Made by a program: the position numbers and the translations under genes
Shown: positions 37,206-45,889 of the stretch, piece after piece
Layout: every line of letters begins with the position of its first letter
How positions within the stretch are numbered: position 1 is the first letter of the stretch
Source of the DNA: Nostoc sp. LEGE 06077
GTDB taxonomy: Bacteria > Cyanobacteriota > Cyanobacteriia > Cyanobacteriales > Nostocaceae
Reading direction: 5' to 3'
DNA length: 64,000 nt
NCBI RefSeq assembly: GCF_015207705.1
Contig: NZ_JADEWI010000012.1
Coordinates: 62,001-126,000 of the forward strand
The notes under the pieces: model-generated
Databases searched by the model: none
What the model was told of the DNA's origin: nothing
Seen by the model: the letters and a program-made list of their open reading frames with translations, nothing else

Positions 37206-38297
37206 ATGATGCAATTAGGCTATGAGCAGAAAATTAAAGAACTAGAAAAAGCTAATCGCATTCTCCAGAAAAAACTAGAGCGCTCTGAATCTTCAAGAAT
37301 CGCATTAGAGGAAACAAATGAAAAAAAAGAGGCTTTATTTCTGAAGGTAATTGATGAATTGAGAGAATCACAAAAAACTTTAGAAGAGCAAAGTCGAGAT
37401 TTGGAAGAAACTTTAAAAAAGCTCCAAGCTATGCAAAGTAAATTAGTAGCATCTGAAAAAATGTCAGCTTTAGGTATATTAGTAGCGGGTATTGCCCATG
37501 AAATCAATAATCCAATTAATTTTATCTCTGGCAATATTAACTATGTTTCTCAATATACTTCTGACATTTTAGAACTATTACAATTTTATCAAGAATGTTA
37601 CCCAAATCCTGAGCTAAATATAGCAAATAAAATCAAAACAATCGATTTAGACTTTATCAAAAAAGACTTTGTACAAGTTTTAAACTCTATGGAAATTGGG
37701 ACTCAGCGTATTAGCGAAATTGTGCGTTCTTTAAGGACATTTTCTCGCTTAGATGAGGCAGAAGTAAAAAAAGTCAATATTCATGAAGGTATTGATAGCA
37801 CTTTGATGATTCTGCAAAATCGGCTCAAATCTCGAATTGATTATCCAGAAATTACCGTGATTAAAGAATACGGACATCTACCCTTAGTAGAATGTTATGC
37901 AGGTAAACTTAATCAAGTTTTGATAAATATTATTAGCAATGCGATTGATGCTTTAGAACAAAAGTTTGATTTTAATCACTCAACTTATTCTACAACAACG
38001 GATATAACTACACTTCAACCCTCAAACTTTACTCCTACTATCAAAATTACTACAGAATTAATCAATAACTTGATTTCTATCCGTATTAGCGATAATGGGA
38101 TTGGAATTAATGAAAAAATAACACAACAAATATTTAACCCTTTTTTCACTACTAAACCAGTTGGTAAAGGTACAGGTTTAGGTCTTTCTATTAGCTATCA
38201 AATTATTGTAGAAAATCATCAAGGTCAACTAGAATATAAATCTATTCCTGGTATCGGTACAGAATTTATCATTATGATTCCTCAACAACGGGTTTAG
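37206..38297 (+). CDS. Cytoplasmic sensor histidine kinase paired with FIST protein
   Basis: 363 residues. Residues 1-85 are coiled coil (KIKELEKANRILQKKLERSE). The H box is GIAHEINNPINF with the phospho-His at about 98. The ATPase domain has VLINIISNAIDAL, ISDNGIGIN and GKGTGLGLSISY. There is no membrane segment and no PAS/GAF domain. The start is ATG 37206 or 37209; the gap from the FIST gene is 3 bases, so they form an operon. No response regulator is adjacent, so the partner is elsewhere. Confidence 0.9.
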   Translation: MMQLGYEQKIKELEKANRILQKKLERSESSRIALEETNEKKEALFLKVIDELRESQKTLEEQSRDLEETLKKLQAMQSKLVASEKMSALGILVAGIAHEINNPINFISGNINYVSQYTSDILELLQFYQECYPNPELNIANKIKTIDLDFIKKDFVQVLNSMEIGTQRISEIVRSLRTFSRLDEAEVKKVNIHEGIDSTLMILQNRLKSRIDYPEITVIKEYGHLPLVECYAGKLNQVLINIISNAIDALEQKFDFNHSTYSTTTDITTLQPSNFTPTIKITTELINNLISIRISDNGIGINEKITQQIFNPFFTTKPVGKGTGLGLSISYQIIVENHQGQLEYKSIPGIGTEFIIMIPQQRV

Positions 38298-38383
38298 CTG
38301 TATATTATTTACCTATTGCAATCAGCCGTATCTAGGCAAATACTGGGCTAGTTGTTATGTAGCGTGACAATTTTAGTTAATTT

Positions 38384-39076
38384 TCAATCACTAGCTAGAT
38401 TATCAGGATCTATGCCAAGGGATAGCAGATGTTGCGCTAAATGTTCGGCGCGTTCTTCGGCTGTGAGGTAGCGCGTACCTCGTTCATCATACCAAGACAG
38501 TAATTCTTGGGGAATGCCACCCACTGCACCTTGATATCGACCAATACCTAAACCGATTTCTGGCATCCAGCAAGGTTCACCTATCTGTAATTGATAGTTA
38601 CCATCTACTAACTTATACACTTCAAAGGGTTGATGTTGGTCTCGTCGCCAATATTCGGGATTGTAAATTACGTAATATAACACGCCAAGCTTGGCATAAA
38701 TTGCCATTTTTTCGGTGTATTCTTCCCCTGGGGTATGGGATACCATCTCTAATGTCAAGATGGGAACTACCTCGTTCTCTTCCCAGACTGCGTAACTTTT
38801 GCGTGATTTCCTGCCTTTTCTCCGTTCTACCCCCACGCTTAAAAACGCATCTGGGACTACAGGAACTCTGGGGTTAACTCCGGTGGTGTGATAAACTGCC
38901 ATATCTACACCAAAGTACCAATTTTGCCGATTTGTCCAAATAGTATTGAGTAAAAATAATAGAATGTTGGGCAATAAGTTTTGGTCTTCGTTATCCACTG
39001 GTGTATCGTCTGAGGATGGCAGTTCATCAGTGCTGGGTAACGCATTTTTGAGATCGGGGGAGAGCATAACCGTCAT
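38384..39076 (-). CDS. Uma2-family (DUF820) putative nuclease
   Basis: 230 residues. The Uma2 core has NTIWTNRQNWYFGVDMAVY, PDAFLSVGVERR, PILTLEMVSHTPG and YAKLGVLYYVIYNPEYW, the PD-(D/E)XK-like pattern expanded in cyanobacteria. The C-terminus has LTAEERAEHLAQHL, the family's usual short helix. The biological role is unknown. It is monocistronic and convergent to the histidine kinase. Confidence 0.85.
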   Translation of the reverse strand: MTVMLSPDLKNALPSTDELPSSDDTPVDNEDQNLLPNILLFLLNTIWTNRQNWYFGVDMAVYHTTGVNPRVPVVPDAFLSVGVERRKGRKSRKSYAVWEENEVVPILTLEMVSHTPGEEYTEKMAIYAKLGVLYYVIYNPEYWRRDQHQPFEVYKLVDGNYQLQIGEPCWMPEIGLGIGRYQGAVGGIPQELLSWYDERGTRYLTAEERAEHLAQHLLSLGIDPDNLASD

Positions 39077-39105
39077 CTCACTGGCGTTGGATTTATTAAT
39101 TATAA

Positions 39106-39140
39106 AGAAAAACCCAGCGTTTCTAAAAAAACTGGGTTTC
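39106..39140. repeat. Hairpin repeat AAACCCAG/CTGGGTTT
   Basis: An 8-bp stem (39110-39117 and 39132-39139) with an A/T-rich loop, of the 'aaacccggtttct' palindrome type frequent in cyanobacteria. It lies between the Uma2 start and the next upstream gene's stop. Confidence 0.6.
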
Positions 39141-39159
39141 TGAGTTTAATAAATATGAC

Positions 39160-39531
39160 TTATAGCCAATCTCGATAAGCAGAGATTTCATTCACGCTAA
39201 TTTCTAACGGATCACCTTTACCAAAAGGGGGATAAACTTTGATTTTGGCATTAGTGGTAAATCGCTCTAATCTATTGCCTAATTGGGGAATATTGCTTAC
39301 TATATGCCAGTAAGATACGATGTCAGGGCAATCAATTACTAACATCACTTTGGTGTTTTTATCAGTGAGATACCACTGACAACTATTGAGTAAAGCTTGA
39401 GTAATGCGATCGCAACTGTAATAAAAACATCGTCCAATCGATTGCTCTAGCTCTAGGTGTAGCATTCCATCCTCTTTTGTTACCTTGGTTGGAGGTAAAT
39501 CATCGGGTGGAAGTAGGTTTAATTTAGACAT
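39160..39531 (-). CDS. Uncharacterised protein, third gene of the luciferase-like operon
   Basis: 123 residues from the ATG at 39531 (MSKLNLLPPDDLPPTKVTKE); a longer frame to 39588 lies wholly inside the upstream gene. The ATG overlaps the stop of the monooxygenase gene by 8 bases, so the two are translationally coupled. Features are a mixed alpha/beta sequence with RCFYYSCDRITQALLNSCQW, VMLVIDCPDI and IKVYPPFGKGDPLEISVNEI. I recognise no family. Coupling implies it works with the flavin monooxygenase, perhaps as a partner subunit; that is inference. Confidence 0.7.
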   Translation of the reverse strand: MSKLNLLPPDDLPPTKVTKEDGMLHLELEQSIGRCFYYSCDRITQALLNSCQWYLTDKNTKVMLVIDCPDIVSYWHIVSNIPQLGNRLERFTTNAKIKVYPPFGKGDPLEISVNEISAYRDWL

Positions 39532-40525
39532 AATTGCGTACCTCTTGGCTGTAGCGCTGCAAACTTTCGATGTTTTTTTGCATATCAAACGATGTCGGTT
39601 TGAGCGCTAATGTACCTAGATTCAATTCGTCCTGAAACTTTTTGATTTTGTCTCGACAAGTGATAGCATCACCAATGATTGAGTTTTCAATCAAATAGTC
39701 TTCGTCAAAACAAATGTTTGTGCGGTCAAATGCTTTATGACCATTGGAACTATTCTGCATTACTACTGCCGAATTAGCCTGCATTTTTTGGCTAAATTGG
39801 CGGATAAAAGGCATAGCTTCGGTGATAGCCGCCTCGTTGGTTTGTCCAACAAAGAAGAACCGCGCTAAGACAAAATTTTCGGCACCGCTGGGATTAATCT
39901 CTCGATATTGGCTGAGAGTCTTTTTCAATCTCTCTAGCGCAAAGGGTGGCCCTCCCATTAAGCTCAAGGAATTTTTAGCGGCGAATTCTATGCTTGTATC
40001 ATCACCACTGGCTATATATACAGGGATTTGCTCTTGCAAAGGTTTGGGGTAAACTGTGAGGCGATCGCATTGATAATGTTGTCCATGAAATGAAACTTCA
40101 TTTTCATATAACAACTTGTGAATTAATGCGATCGCCTCTAACATTCTGGCGCGAGATTCTCCCATTGAAATGCCAAAATGTTTGTTTTGCTGGGGAAAAG
40201 GGCCGCCTTTGGCAACTCCAAATAATAATCTGCCATTACACAAATTATCCAAGGTGGCAATATCTTCTGCTACTCGAATCGGGTTGTGAAATGGCAATAA
40301 AACCGCCGCTGTACCTAAGCGAATAGTTGAGGTGACACCCGCTAAATGTGCCATCAATAACAGCATAGAAGAACTGATATTGATTTCACTAAAATGATGC
40401 TCACTCACCCAAGCTTCTTCAAAGTTTAAGCTTTCGGCTTGTCTAACTAAAGCGACTTGCTCAAAAATTGCTCGGCGGTCATTTTGGTGATGATTTTCGT
40501 AATTGCAGAAAAGTCCAATTTTCAT
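39524..40525 (-). CDS. LLM-class (luciferase-like) flavin-dependent monooxygenase
   Basis: 333 residues. The TIM-barrel pattern of bacterial luciferase-like enzymes is clear: MKIGLFCNYENHHQND, EAWVSEHHFSEINISSS, TSTIRLGTAAVLLPFHNPIR, GRLLFGVAKGGPFPQQN, QIPVYIASGDDTSIEF. FMNH2 or F420 is the cofactor in this class; sulfur-compound, aldehyde or antibiotic-tailoring reactions are possible. It lies between two uncharacterised genes, 12 bases after the first and overlapping the third. The family is sure; the substrate is unknown. Confidence 0.88.
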   Translation of the reverse strand: MKIGLFCNYENHHQNDRRAIFEQVALVRQAESLNFEEAWVSEHHFSEINISSSMLLLMAHLAGVTSTIRLGTAAVLLPFHNPIRVAEDIATLDNLCNGRLLFGVAKGGPFPQQNKHFGISMGESRARMLEAIALIHKLLYENEVSFHGQHYQCDRLTVYPKPLQEQIPVYIASGDDTSIEFAAKNSLSLMGGPPFALERLKKTLSQYREINPSGAENFVLARFFFVGQTNEAAITEAMPFIRQFSQKMQANSAVVMQNSSNGHKAFDRTNICFDEDYLIENSIIGDAITCRDKIKKFQDELNLGTLALKPTSFDMQKNIESLQRYSQEVRNYV

Positions 40526-40537
40526 TATTTGCTATTT

Positions 40538-40900
40538 TTAGGTCGCTACCATTTGCAACTCCAACCACAAGCGCGGATCAGTATCTTTTAGCGTCGATTT
40601 GGGGTCACGAATCAAGCGTTTAGCGTTCATACAAACTACTTGAACTAATCCCATATTGTCTGCTATATCTCTAAGGATTCTTTGTTGTTCTCTAATATGG
40701 GGCAGCATTTCCTCAGAACAGTAAATACCTATGTATTGCAAACGTCTAGGTGGTCTTCCCCAAAAACAGGTGATGACTTTCACATGACACCCGTCTAGTA
40801 ATTCCCCAACTTTTGGATAATACTCGCTGACAATTCTTTTGAATTCCTTAGCGATGATATCTTCAGTAATCATTTTAACTGATATTTCTGTAGCGTTCAT
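40538..40900 (-). CDS. Uncharacterised protein, first gene of the luciferase-like operon
   Basis: 120 residues from the ATG at 40900 (a GTG directly before it is also possible; ATG 40873, MITEDIIAKEF, is another option). It is soluble, with VKVITCFWGRPPRRLQYIGI in the middle and a helical C-terminus ending LWLELQMVAT. Four Cys are present (HVKVIT-C, YIGIYC, VVC, and the GC before HVK). I recognise no family. It ends 12 bases before the luciferase-like gene and is surely co-transcribed. Confidence 0.65.
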   Translation of the reverse strand: MNATEISVKMITEDIIAKEFKRIVSEYYPKVGELLDGCHVKVITCFWGRPPRRLQYIGIYCSEEMLPHIREQQRILRDIADNMGLVQVVCMNAKRLIRDPKSTLKDTDPRLWLELQMVAT

Positions 40901-41021
40901 CACGCTATTTAATATAACATATATTTGTCAATCAAGTATGACATAAAAGGTGTTCTATGTTGCATAATATTGTTAAATAATATATAAAAAGCTGTGATCG
41001 ATAATAATCTCAGAGAGACTA

Positions 41022-41054
41022 AGATACCCGACTTCTTCAAGAAATCGGGTATCT
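41022..41054. repeat. Hairpin repeat AGATACCCGACTTC
   Basis: AGATACCCGACTTCTT pairs imperfectly with GAAATCGGGTATCT. It is another copy of the palindrome family at 31363-31398. It lies downstream of the 41104-42134 operon and may terminate it. Confidence 0.65.
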
Positions 41055-41103
41055 GAATCTTTTGGAGATTTTCTAGATAATTCATCTTAAATTATCAGGT
41101 TTG

Positions 41104-41415
41104 TTAGCGAGATTTTCGCTCGGCGACTAATACCTCAGCAACCATTTCTGGTAAATCAGAAACGTCAGAAAATCCTTCTTTGCCACTGATAGGAGAAATA
41201 AAGGTATAGTTGGGGTCACATTCTCCTGTATCGTAAACTTGAATAAACCATCTATCAGGAAAGCCTTCTACGCCCAACTCAACAATGTACCAACTCTCGC
41301 CAAATAAACGAGATTTTATAATAGTAAACCACTCTCTGTATTCGTCACGAATATTCCAGTCTGCTAAGAGAAACTCTAACGCTATATGTCCAGCATCAGT
41401 AGCCGTCAGTAGCAT
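41104..41415 (-). CDS. Uncharacterised small protein, last gene of a three-gene operon
   Basis: 103 residues: ATDAGHIALEFLLADWNI, WYIVELGVEGFPDRWFIQVY, then CDPNYTFISPISGKEGF. The one-domain alpha-then-beta pattern with conserved aromatic and Pro residues resembles small immunity-like proteins, but I cannot assign a family. It follows the middle gene by 2 bases, so they are coupled. Confidence 0.65.
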   Translation of the reverse strand: MLLTATDAGHIALEFLLADWNIRDEYREWFTIIKSRLFGESWYIVELGVEGFPDRWFIQVYDTGECDPNYTFISPISGKEGFSDVSDLPEMVAEVLVAERKSR

Positions 41416-41417
41416 GA

Positions 41418-41699
41418 TTACTCCTTATTTGGCACTTCAGATTTTGCAGCTTCGGAATTTTTAAAGTCTGGATATAAACCTAATTGTTTAGCAAGCTCAC
41501 GAGCTAAAAAAAACAAAAATTGAGCGCCATCTTGATTACCTTCATGAGCAAACATTGTAGCAACTCTAGCCATTGCTTCTACAAATTCAGCATCAATTAA
41601 TTCTGAATGTGCTTCTAAAATTTCTGGTTCTTGACCATTAGGACATTGCAGTAATTTATCGATTAAATCAAAATATTGGGCTTGCCGTTCTTCAGTCAT
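41418..41699 (-). CDS. Small helical protein resembling the N-terminal module of cyanobacterial CHAT/TPR proteins
   Basis: 93 residues: QAQYFDLIDKLLQCPNGQEP, EILEAHSELIDAEFVEAMAR and AQFLFFLARELAKQLGL. The CPxGxEPEIL...LID block followed by two helices is the pattern I know from the start of large cyanobacterial CHAT-protease/TPR proteins; here it stands alone. That likeness is from memory and unverified. It is the middle gene of the operon, 2 bases before the next gene. Confidence 0.65.
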   Translation of the reverse strand: MTEERQAQYFDLIDKLLQCPNGQEPEILEAHSELIDAEFVEAMARVATMFAHEGNQDGAQFLFFLARELAKQLGLYPDFKNSEAAKSEVPNKE

Positions 41700-41729
41700 G
41701 ATATTTTTAAATTTTGTAGCGTGGATTGA

Positions 41730-42134
41730 TTATTGTTCAATACTTTGTTGCCAAAGTTTTTCTAACATTTCTACTTGTTCTTGAAATACGGCAGCGCGAT
41801 GTACTAGATATCTATCGTATACAAGAATTCCTAACCCAATGCACACAGGGGTTAGTAAGATAAACCATTGCAGGATAATGGCAAGTTTATATACAGAATC
41901 AGGTGTTGGCGATTGGTTCACGACGGGGCGATCGCAATTATTAACACCAGCCGTTACCGCAGGCTCTAAGGCTTGATTTACTTTGTTAATATTATTAACT
42001 TCACAAATTAAATTCTGTGCCTTAACTAACTCTCCATGTTTTTCCCAAACTACTTTTAGGGCTACCATCGCTGGAGAAATTACTATTAATGTTACAAGGC
42101 AAACTGTGAGAACATTTAGAAGTTTGACTTTCAT
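41730..42134 (-). CDS. Small membrane protein with two transmembrane segments
   Basis: 134 residues. Membrane segments are at about 7-27 (NVLTVCLVTLIVISPAMVAL) and about 83-106 (LAIILQWFILLTPVCIGLGI), flanking an extracytoplasmic loop of about 55 residues with two Cys. A cytoplasmic coiled tail follows (VFQEQVEMLEKLWQQSIEQ). No family is recognised. It is the first gene of the operon 42134-41104. Confidence 0.65.
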   Translation of the reverse strand: MKVKLLNVLTVCLVTLIVISPAMVALKVVWEKHGELVKAQNLICEVNNINKVNQALEPAVTAGVNNCDRPVVNQSPTPDSVYKLAIILQWFILLTPVCIGLGILVYDRYLVHRAAVFQEQVEMLEKLWQQSIEQ

Positions 42135-43319
42135 TTTTGCTCTCCTTGGCTAGGTAGAGGCTAGAGGGTTTAGAGTCTAGATTAGAGAGTTTTACATAGT
42201 AAATGCTGAATTTTTATTATGGTTGATCTCCTAATAAGGTTAATTTAAGAGAGTTTCCTTGTAGAGATAAGGGAACAGTAAAATCCAAAAAAGCTGATAT
42301 TAACCGTATTGGTTTCTATCTCATAAGCAGTGAAGAATATGGGTTCTATATATTCATCAATAATTGAGACATATAGTCTTATGTTTATTAAATGACACTA
42401 GTAAGTAACTAGTGAATAATTACCTATTTTTCTAAAAATTATATTTTTATACTTGTTGAATTAACGCACTCTTACTTAAAAATGTGGGGTTAAGAAGTCC
42501 CCCCTAGTTCACTAGCAAGCTAGAAAATTTCGGGGGGTAGAGGGGAATCTCTGCGTAAATCCTATATGTTTTATATCAGTCGCCCTTCTCGATGGCTGTT
42601 TAATAGGTGTGGATTAAGTTTATTAAATTGATTAAGGTTGTACTCAACACCTCAAACAATTGCTATATAAGCTTTGCAAAAATTGCTTGGGGTATAGGGA
42701 CGAGTATTTCCGGGTCAAGGGACTAGTGTTGTTGAGGTGGGGTTCTGGGACTTTTGTACTCACTCTCAAAGCTAGACAGACTATCGTTAAAAAAGATTTT
42801 TTTTAATAAAATTTGATGAAGAAATTTTGTACTCAAAATAAAGAGTTCAAGTTTTAAATAACTAGATTTTGGCAAAAAGTCAATTAAATAAACACAAAAT
42901 ATCAAGATTTTATTCGTTAAAAATATTACTGTATCTAATTTACATTTTAGGGCTTTATGTTGGGAAAATTAGATATTAGGGGAAATTGTTATATAGGTTG
43001 TTGATTTTGGTAATTACTTTATTGAAAAATATGGAATGAGTTTTTATATATTTCTGAAGAATGAATCTCAGCTATTTAAGTTCCCGCAAATAAACTAAAT
43101 TTTAGTAGCTCATAATACTTAAATAATTAAATTGTGAGTCAATGGTAGTAGTTAATACGAAATTCAGCGGAAGTCAGGCAAAATTATTTCCTGGGGTTAC
43201 ATATTTATGCTTTAGTGAAAGTAAATAGATTTGGCGATCGCTAACCTCAGCAGTTAGCCAAAAATGATTGTTATAAGTAAATATGCTGCTTTAAAATTAA
43301 ATGTTTTCGGAGTTAATTT
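42135..43319. other. Long AT-rich intergenic region upstream of cysK
   Basis: 1185 bases without a supported gene. A 60-codon minus frame (42723-42905) is low complexity and not called. A CCCCCC (42499-42504) and GGGGGG (42532-42537) hairpin of the gatcccccc palindrome type is present. The cysK promoter should lie near 43200-43319. I see no RNA gene. Confidence 0.45.
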
Positions 43320-44264
43320 ATGCAAATTGCTAAAGATGTCACAGAACTTATCGGCAGAACTCCCTTAGTTCAACTCAATAAAATTCCCCAAGCGGAAGGC
43401 GCAGTGGCGCGGATAGTTGCCAAACTCGAAGGGATGAATCCAGCAGCTTCGGTGAAAGACCGCATTGGCTTGAGTATGGTACTTGCAGCGGAAGCCGAGG
43501 GTTTCATCACACCGGGGAAAACTATTTTAGTTGAGCCAACTTCTGGAAATACCGGAATCGCTTTGGCAATGGTAGCAGCAGCCCGTGGTTACAGCCTAAT
43601 TTTGACTATGCCAGAAACTATGAGCCAAGAACGGCGCTCAATGCTCCGCGCCTATGGTGCAAAATTAGAATTAACAGCAGGCCCAGAAGGAATGCGGGGC
43701 GCAATTCGCAAAGCCGAGGAAATCGTGGCGAATACACCCGAAGCATATATGCTTCAACAGTTTCGCAACCCAGCTAACCCGAAAATTCACCGCGAAACTA
43801 CCGCCGAAGAAATTTGGGCAGATACTGATGGAGAAGTTGATATTGTAATTGCTGGAGTCGGTACTGGCGGGACAATTACCGGAATTGCGGAAGTATTGAA
43901 ACAACGTAAACCGAGTTTTCAGGCGATCGCAGTTGAACCGAGCAATAGCCCTGTCCTCTCTGGTGGCGAAGCTGGGGCGCATAAAATTCAAGGTATCGGT
44001 GCAGGATTTGTCCCCGATGTCCTGCGCTTGGAATTGGTTGATGAAGTCATCAGAGTTAGTGACGACCAAGCAATGATTTATGGACGGCGGTTAGCCAAAG
44101 AAGAAGGTTTACTATCGGGAATTTCTTCCGGTGCGGCTTTGTGTGCGGCGCTGCAAGTTGCCAAACGACCAGAAAATGCTGGTCGTTTGATTGTGATGAT
44201 TCAGCCTTCCTTCGGTGAACGTTACCTCAGCACAGCAATGTTTCAAGATTTGAGCATTAGTTAA
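43320..44264 (+). CDS. cysK: Cysteine synthase A (O-acetylserine sulfhydrylase)
   Basis: 314 residues, PLP-dependent. The Schiff-base Lys is in [14 protein letters not shown], the substrate loop is [13 protein letters not shown], and the phosphate clamp is [19 protein letters not shown] lies 7 bases before the ATG. It converts O-acetylserine and sulfide to cysteine, which also feeds Fe-S cluster assembly for nitrogenase. The C-terminus is short (ends SLSIS-type after [10 protein letters not shown]), normal for this subfamily. Cyanobacteria carry several paralogs, so the exact one is not fixed. Confidence 0.93.
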   Translation: MQIAKDVTELIGRTPLVQLNKIPQAEGAVARIVAKLEGMNPAASVKDRIGLSMVLAAEAEGFITPGKTILVEPTSGNTGIALAMVAAARGYSLILTMPETMSQERRSMLRAYGAKLELTAGPEGMRGAIRKAEEIVANTPEAYMLQQFRNPANPKIHRETTAEEIWADTDGEVDIVIAGVGTGGTITGIAEVLKQRKPSFQAIAVEPSNSPVLSGGEAGAHKIQGIGAGFVPDVLRLELVDEVIRVSDDQAMIYGRRLAKEEGLLSGISSGAALCAALQVAKRPENAGRLIVMIQPSFGERYLSTAMFQDLSIS

Positions 44265-44358
44265 GAAGTCAAAAGTTAAAAGGAAAAAGTAAAAAGTGAA
44301 GAGTAAACGGTAAAAATATAAAATCAACTGTTTTACCTTTTGCCCTTTTACTTTTTAC
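44264..44358. terminator. Likely bidirectional terminator between convergent genes
   Basis: The stretch between cysK and the ArsC-like gene holds GTAAAAAGTGAAGAG...GGTAAAA, then TTTTACCTTTTGCCC...CTTTTTAC, an imperfect long inverted repeat rich in A and T tracts. It fits a shared terminator but is not a classic GC stem. Confidence 0.45.
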
Positions 44359-44363
44359 TTAAT

Positions 44364-44840
44364 TTAATGTTTACAATTACCATGACCGTGGCCATGTTCA
44401 TGGTCATGGTGATGACCACCGTGGGCGCAACCTTGCAAATCCTTACTCATCAAGTCTTCACTCATAGCTTGGAAGGATTCATCTACAGGCTTTAAGCCAA
44501 TCCACGCGTCAAGCTTTTCGACTTCAAAACCGACTTCGCGGCGATCGCCTACTTGAATTAGGGGGCGGCGAATTAATAGCGGGTCGCGCAACATCAATAC
44601 CAAGGCGGTTTCTGCGTCGATGTTTTCGGGGACAATTTCCCCAGATTTTACCTTGGGTGCAGCCCGATTAAACCATTCAGCTACAGGGCGATCACCAAAA
44701 AACGACCGTAAACCCTGAACTGTCCAAGGCTCGGTTAATAAGTTATATGCAATCACTTCATGACCAGCAGCTGTTAGTAACACTTTTTGTCTAGTGCCAT
44801 TTTTACAGCCTGGTTTTTCATAAAAAATTACTCTTGCCAT
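44364..44840 (-). CDS. Nitrogenase-associated ArsC/Spx-like protein with His-rich tail
   Basis: 158 residues. A thioredoxin-like ArsC family fold opens MARVIFYEKPGCKNGTRQK, with one Cys in the ArsC loop and a downstream Arg, and the DPLLIRRPLIQVGDRREVGF block holds the family's conserved Arg/Pro region. This is the type called nitrogenase-associated protein. The last about 20 residues are a metal-binding tail (HGGHHHDHEHGHGHGNCKH), an unusual extension. It lies opposite cysK. A redox or metal role linked to nitrogen fixation is inference; no enzyme activity is known. Confidence 0.82.
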   Translation of the reverse strand: MARVIFYEKPGCKNGTRQKVLLTAAGHEVIAYNLLTEPWTVQGLRSFFGDRPVAEWFNRAAPKVKSGEIVPENIDAETALVLMLRDPLLIRRPLIQVGDRREVGFEVEKLDAWIGLKPVDESFQAMSEDLMSKDLQGCAHGGHHHDHEHGHGHGNCKH

Positions 44841-45027
44841 TGTACCCGCTCCTAATCCACTTTATGGTTTAGGACTTACGCAAAGAACCCTCTAGAAAGT
44901 GCTAAGTATTGAGTGCTGAGTGCTGAGTAAGTAAATATTATCTTGCCTCCTGCCCTCTGCCCTTCGGGTTCAGCAGTTGCTCATGGGGGAAACCCCCAAG
45001 ACCGCACTGCTTCACCTCCTGCCTTTC

Positions 45028-45639
45028 TTAAAACTTTCGTGCAGTTTGGGTAACTAAATCAAACTCAAATCGTTGTTTTGGATCAGTTTCCCCATAAATA
45101 TTAAAAGTCACAGTTGGTTCATCACCGACTGCTTGCACGCTGTGAATTGCATCGGGAGTGAAACTCACAATATCACCTGGGGATAAAGTTATTTCTCCCG
45201 TTTGTTCAATTTGATCTGGAGATTTTGAGTTGTCACTACGCCGCCAAAAGGTGTTTTTTTCTTCACCTTTTAACACCGCCACAACTCCCCAAGTTCCATG
45301 ATTATGAATCGTTGAAGTTGTCCCTGGTGCAAAAGTTACTGTTTGGACTGTCAACGGAAAACCCAATTCATCGTATAAGAGAAGTACAGAAATTCCTGTT
45401 TTGGGACAAGGTTCTAAATGTTGACTTCTCACCCAGTAGGAATTGGCAATTAAGCGCCTCACCAACATCCTAATTTCTGGTAGACGGCTAGATTCATCCT
45501 CAACACCATTGAGAACATCTTCCACCTCAGTCAAAAAACGATAGAGGCGATAATTTTCTCGCAATAAATCCCAGGCTCTTACAGCTTTACAGATTTGATA
45601 TTGACCGTCTCCAGTAAGTAGCCAATCCCTACCTTGCAT
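45028..45639 (-). CDS. Cysteine dioxygenase-like cupin protein
   Basis: 203 residues. The cupin motif TSTIHNHGTWGVVAVLKGEE provides two His ligands, and SFTPDAIHSVQAV the third, with PGDIVSF between, as in cysteine dioxygenase type I enzymes. The iron-bound enzyme oxidises cysteine to its sulfinate. Its closeness to cysK (about 0.8 kb away) would link cysteine making and breakdown. Substrate assignment is by family only. Confidence 0.78.
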   Translation of the reverse strand: MQGRDWLLTGDGQYQICKAVRAWDLLRENYRLYRFLTEVEDVLNGVEDESSRLPEIRMLVRRLIANSYWVRSQHLEPCPKTGISVLLLYDELGFPLTVQTVTFAPGTTSTIHNHGTWGVVAVLKGEEKNTFWRRSDNSKSPDQIEQTGEITLSPGDIVSFTPDAIHSVQAVGDEPTVTFNIYGETDPKQRFEFDLVTQTARKF

Positions 45640-45645
45640 AACTTT

Positions 45646-45813
45646 TTAGAATCTAAATTGAGAAGTTGAAGGCATGACAATTACTGGTGCTGCATACCAA
45701 GGGGAATTATTACTAGGCAGACTAACAGGAGATAAGGGAACAGTATTAGGAAGGGGATTTTCTGGCAGGTTAAATGTGGATAAGGGTAGAGAAAAAGAAA
45801 AACTCTTCATCAT
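45646..45813 (-). CDS. Possible 55-residue Pro/Ser-rich small protein
   Basis: A short minus-strand frame from ATG 45813 to TAA 45646: MMKSFSFSLPLSTFNLPENP, LPNTVPLSPVSLPSNNSPWY, then AAPVIVMPSTSQFRF. It ends 7 bases before the cupin gene start and lies on the same strand. No clear ribosome site is seen. The biased composition may be a true small protein or leader, or non-coding. No family is recognised. Confidence 0.3.
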   Translation of the reverse strand: MMKSFSFSLPLSTFNLPENPLPNTVPLSPVSLPSNNSPWYAAPVIVMPSTSQFRF

Positions 45814-45889
45814 GGTTTGTAAATTTTGACCGTTGAGTGTTGGTATGTGTCATTTGTCAAATAACTCTTGACTCTTGACTTTTGACTAT

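Noticed and set aside
42723-42905. 60-codon minus frame in the cysK upstream region
   Set aside because: Low-complexity AT-rich text, no ribosome site and no recognisable protein features.
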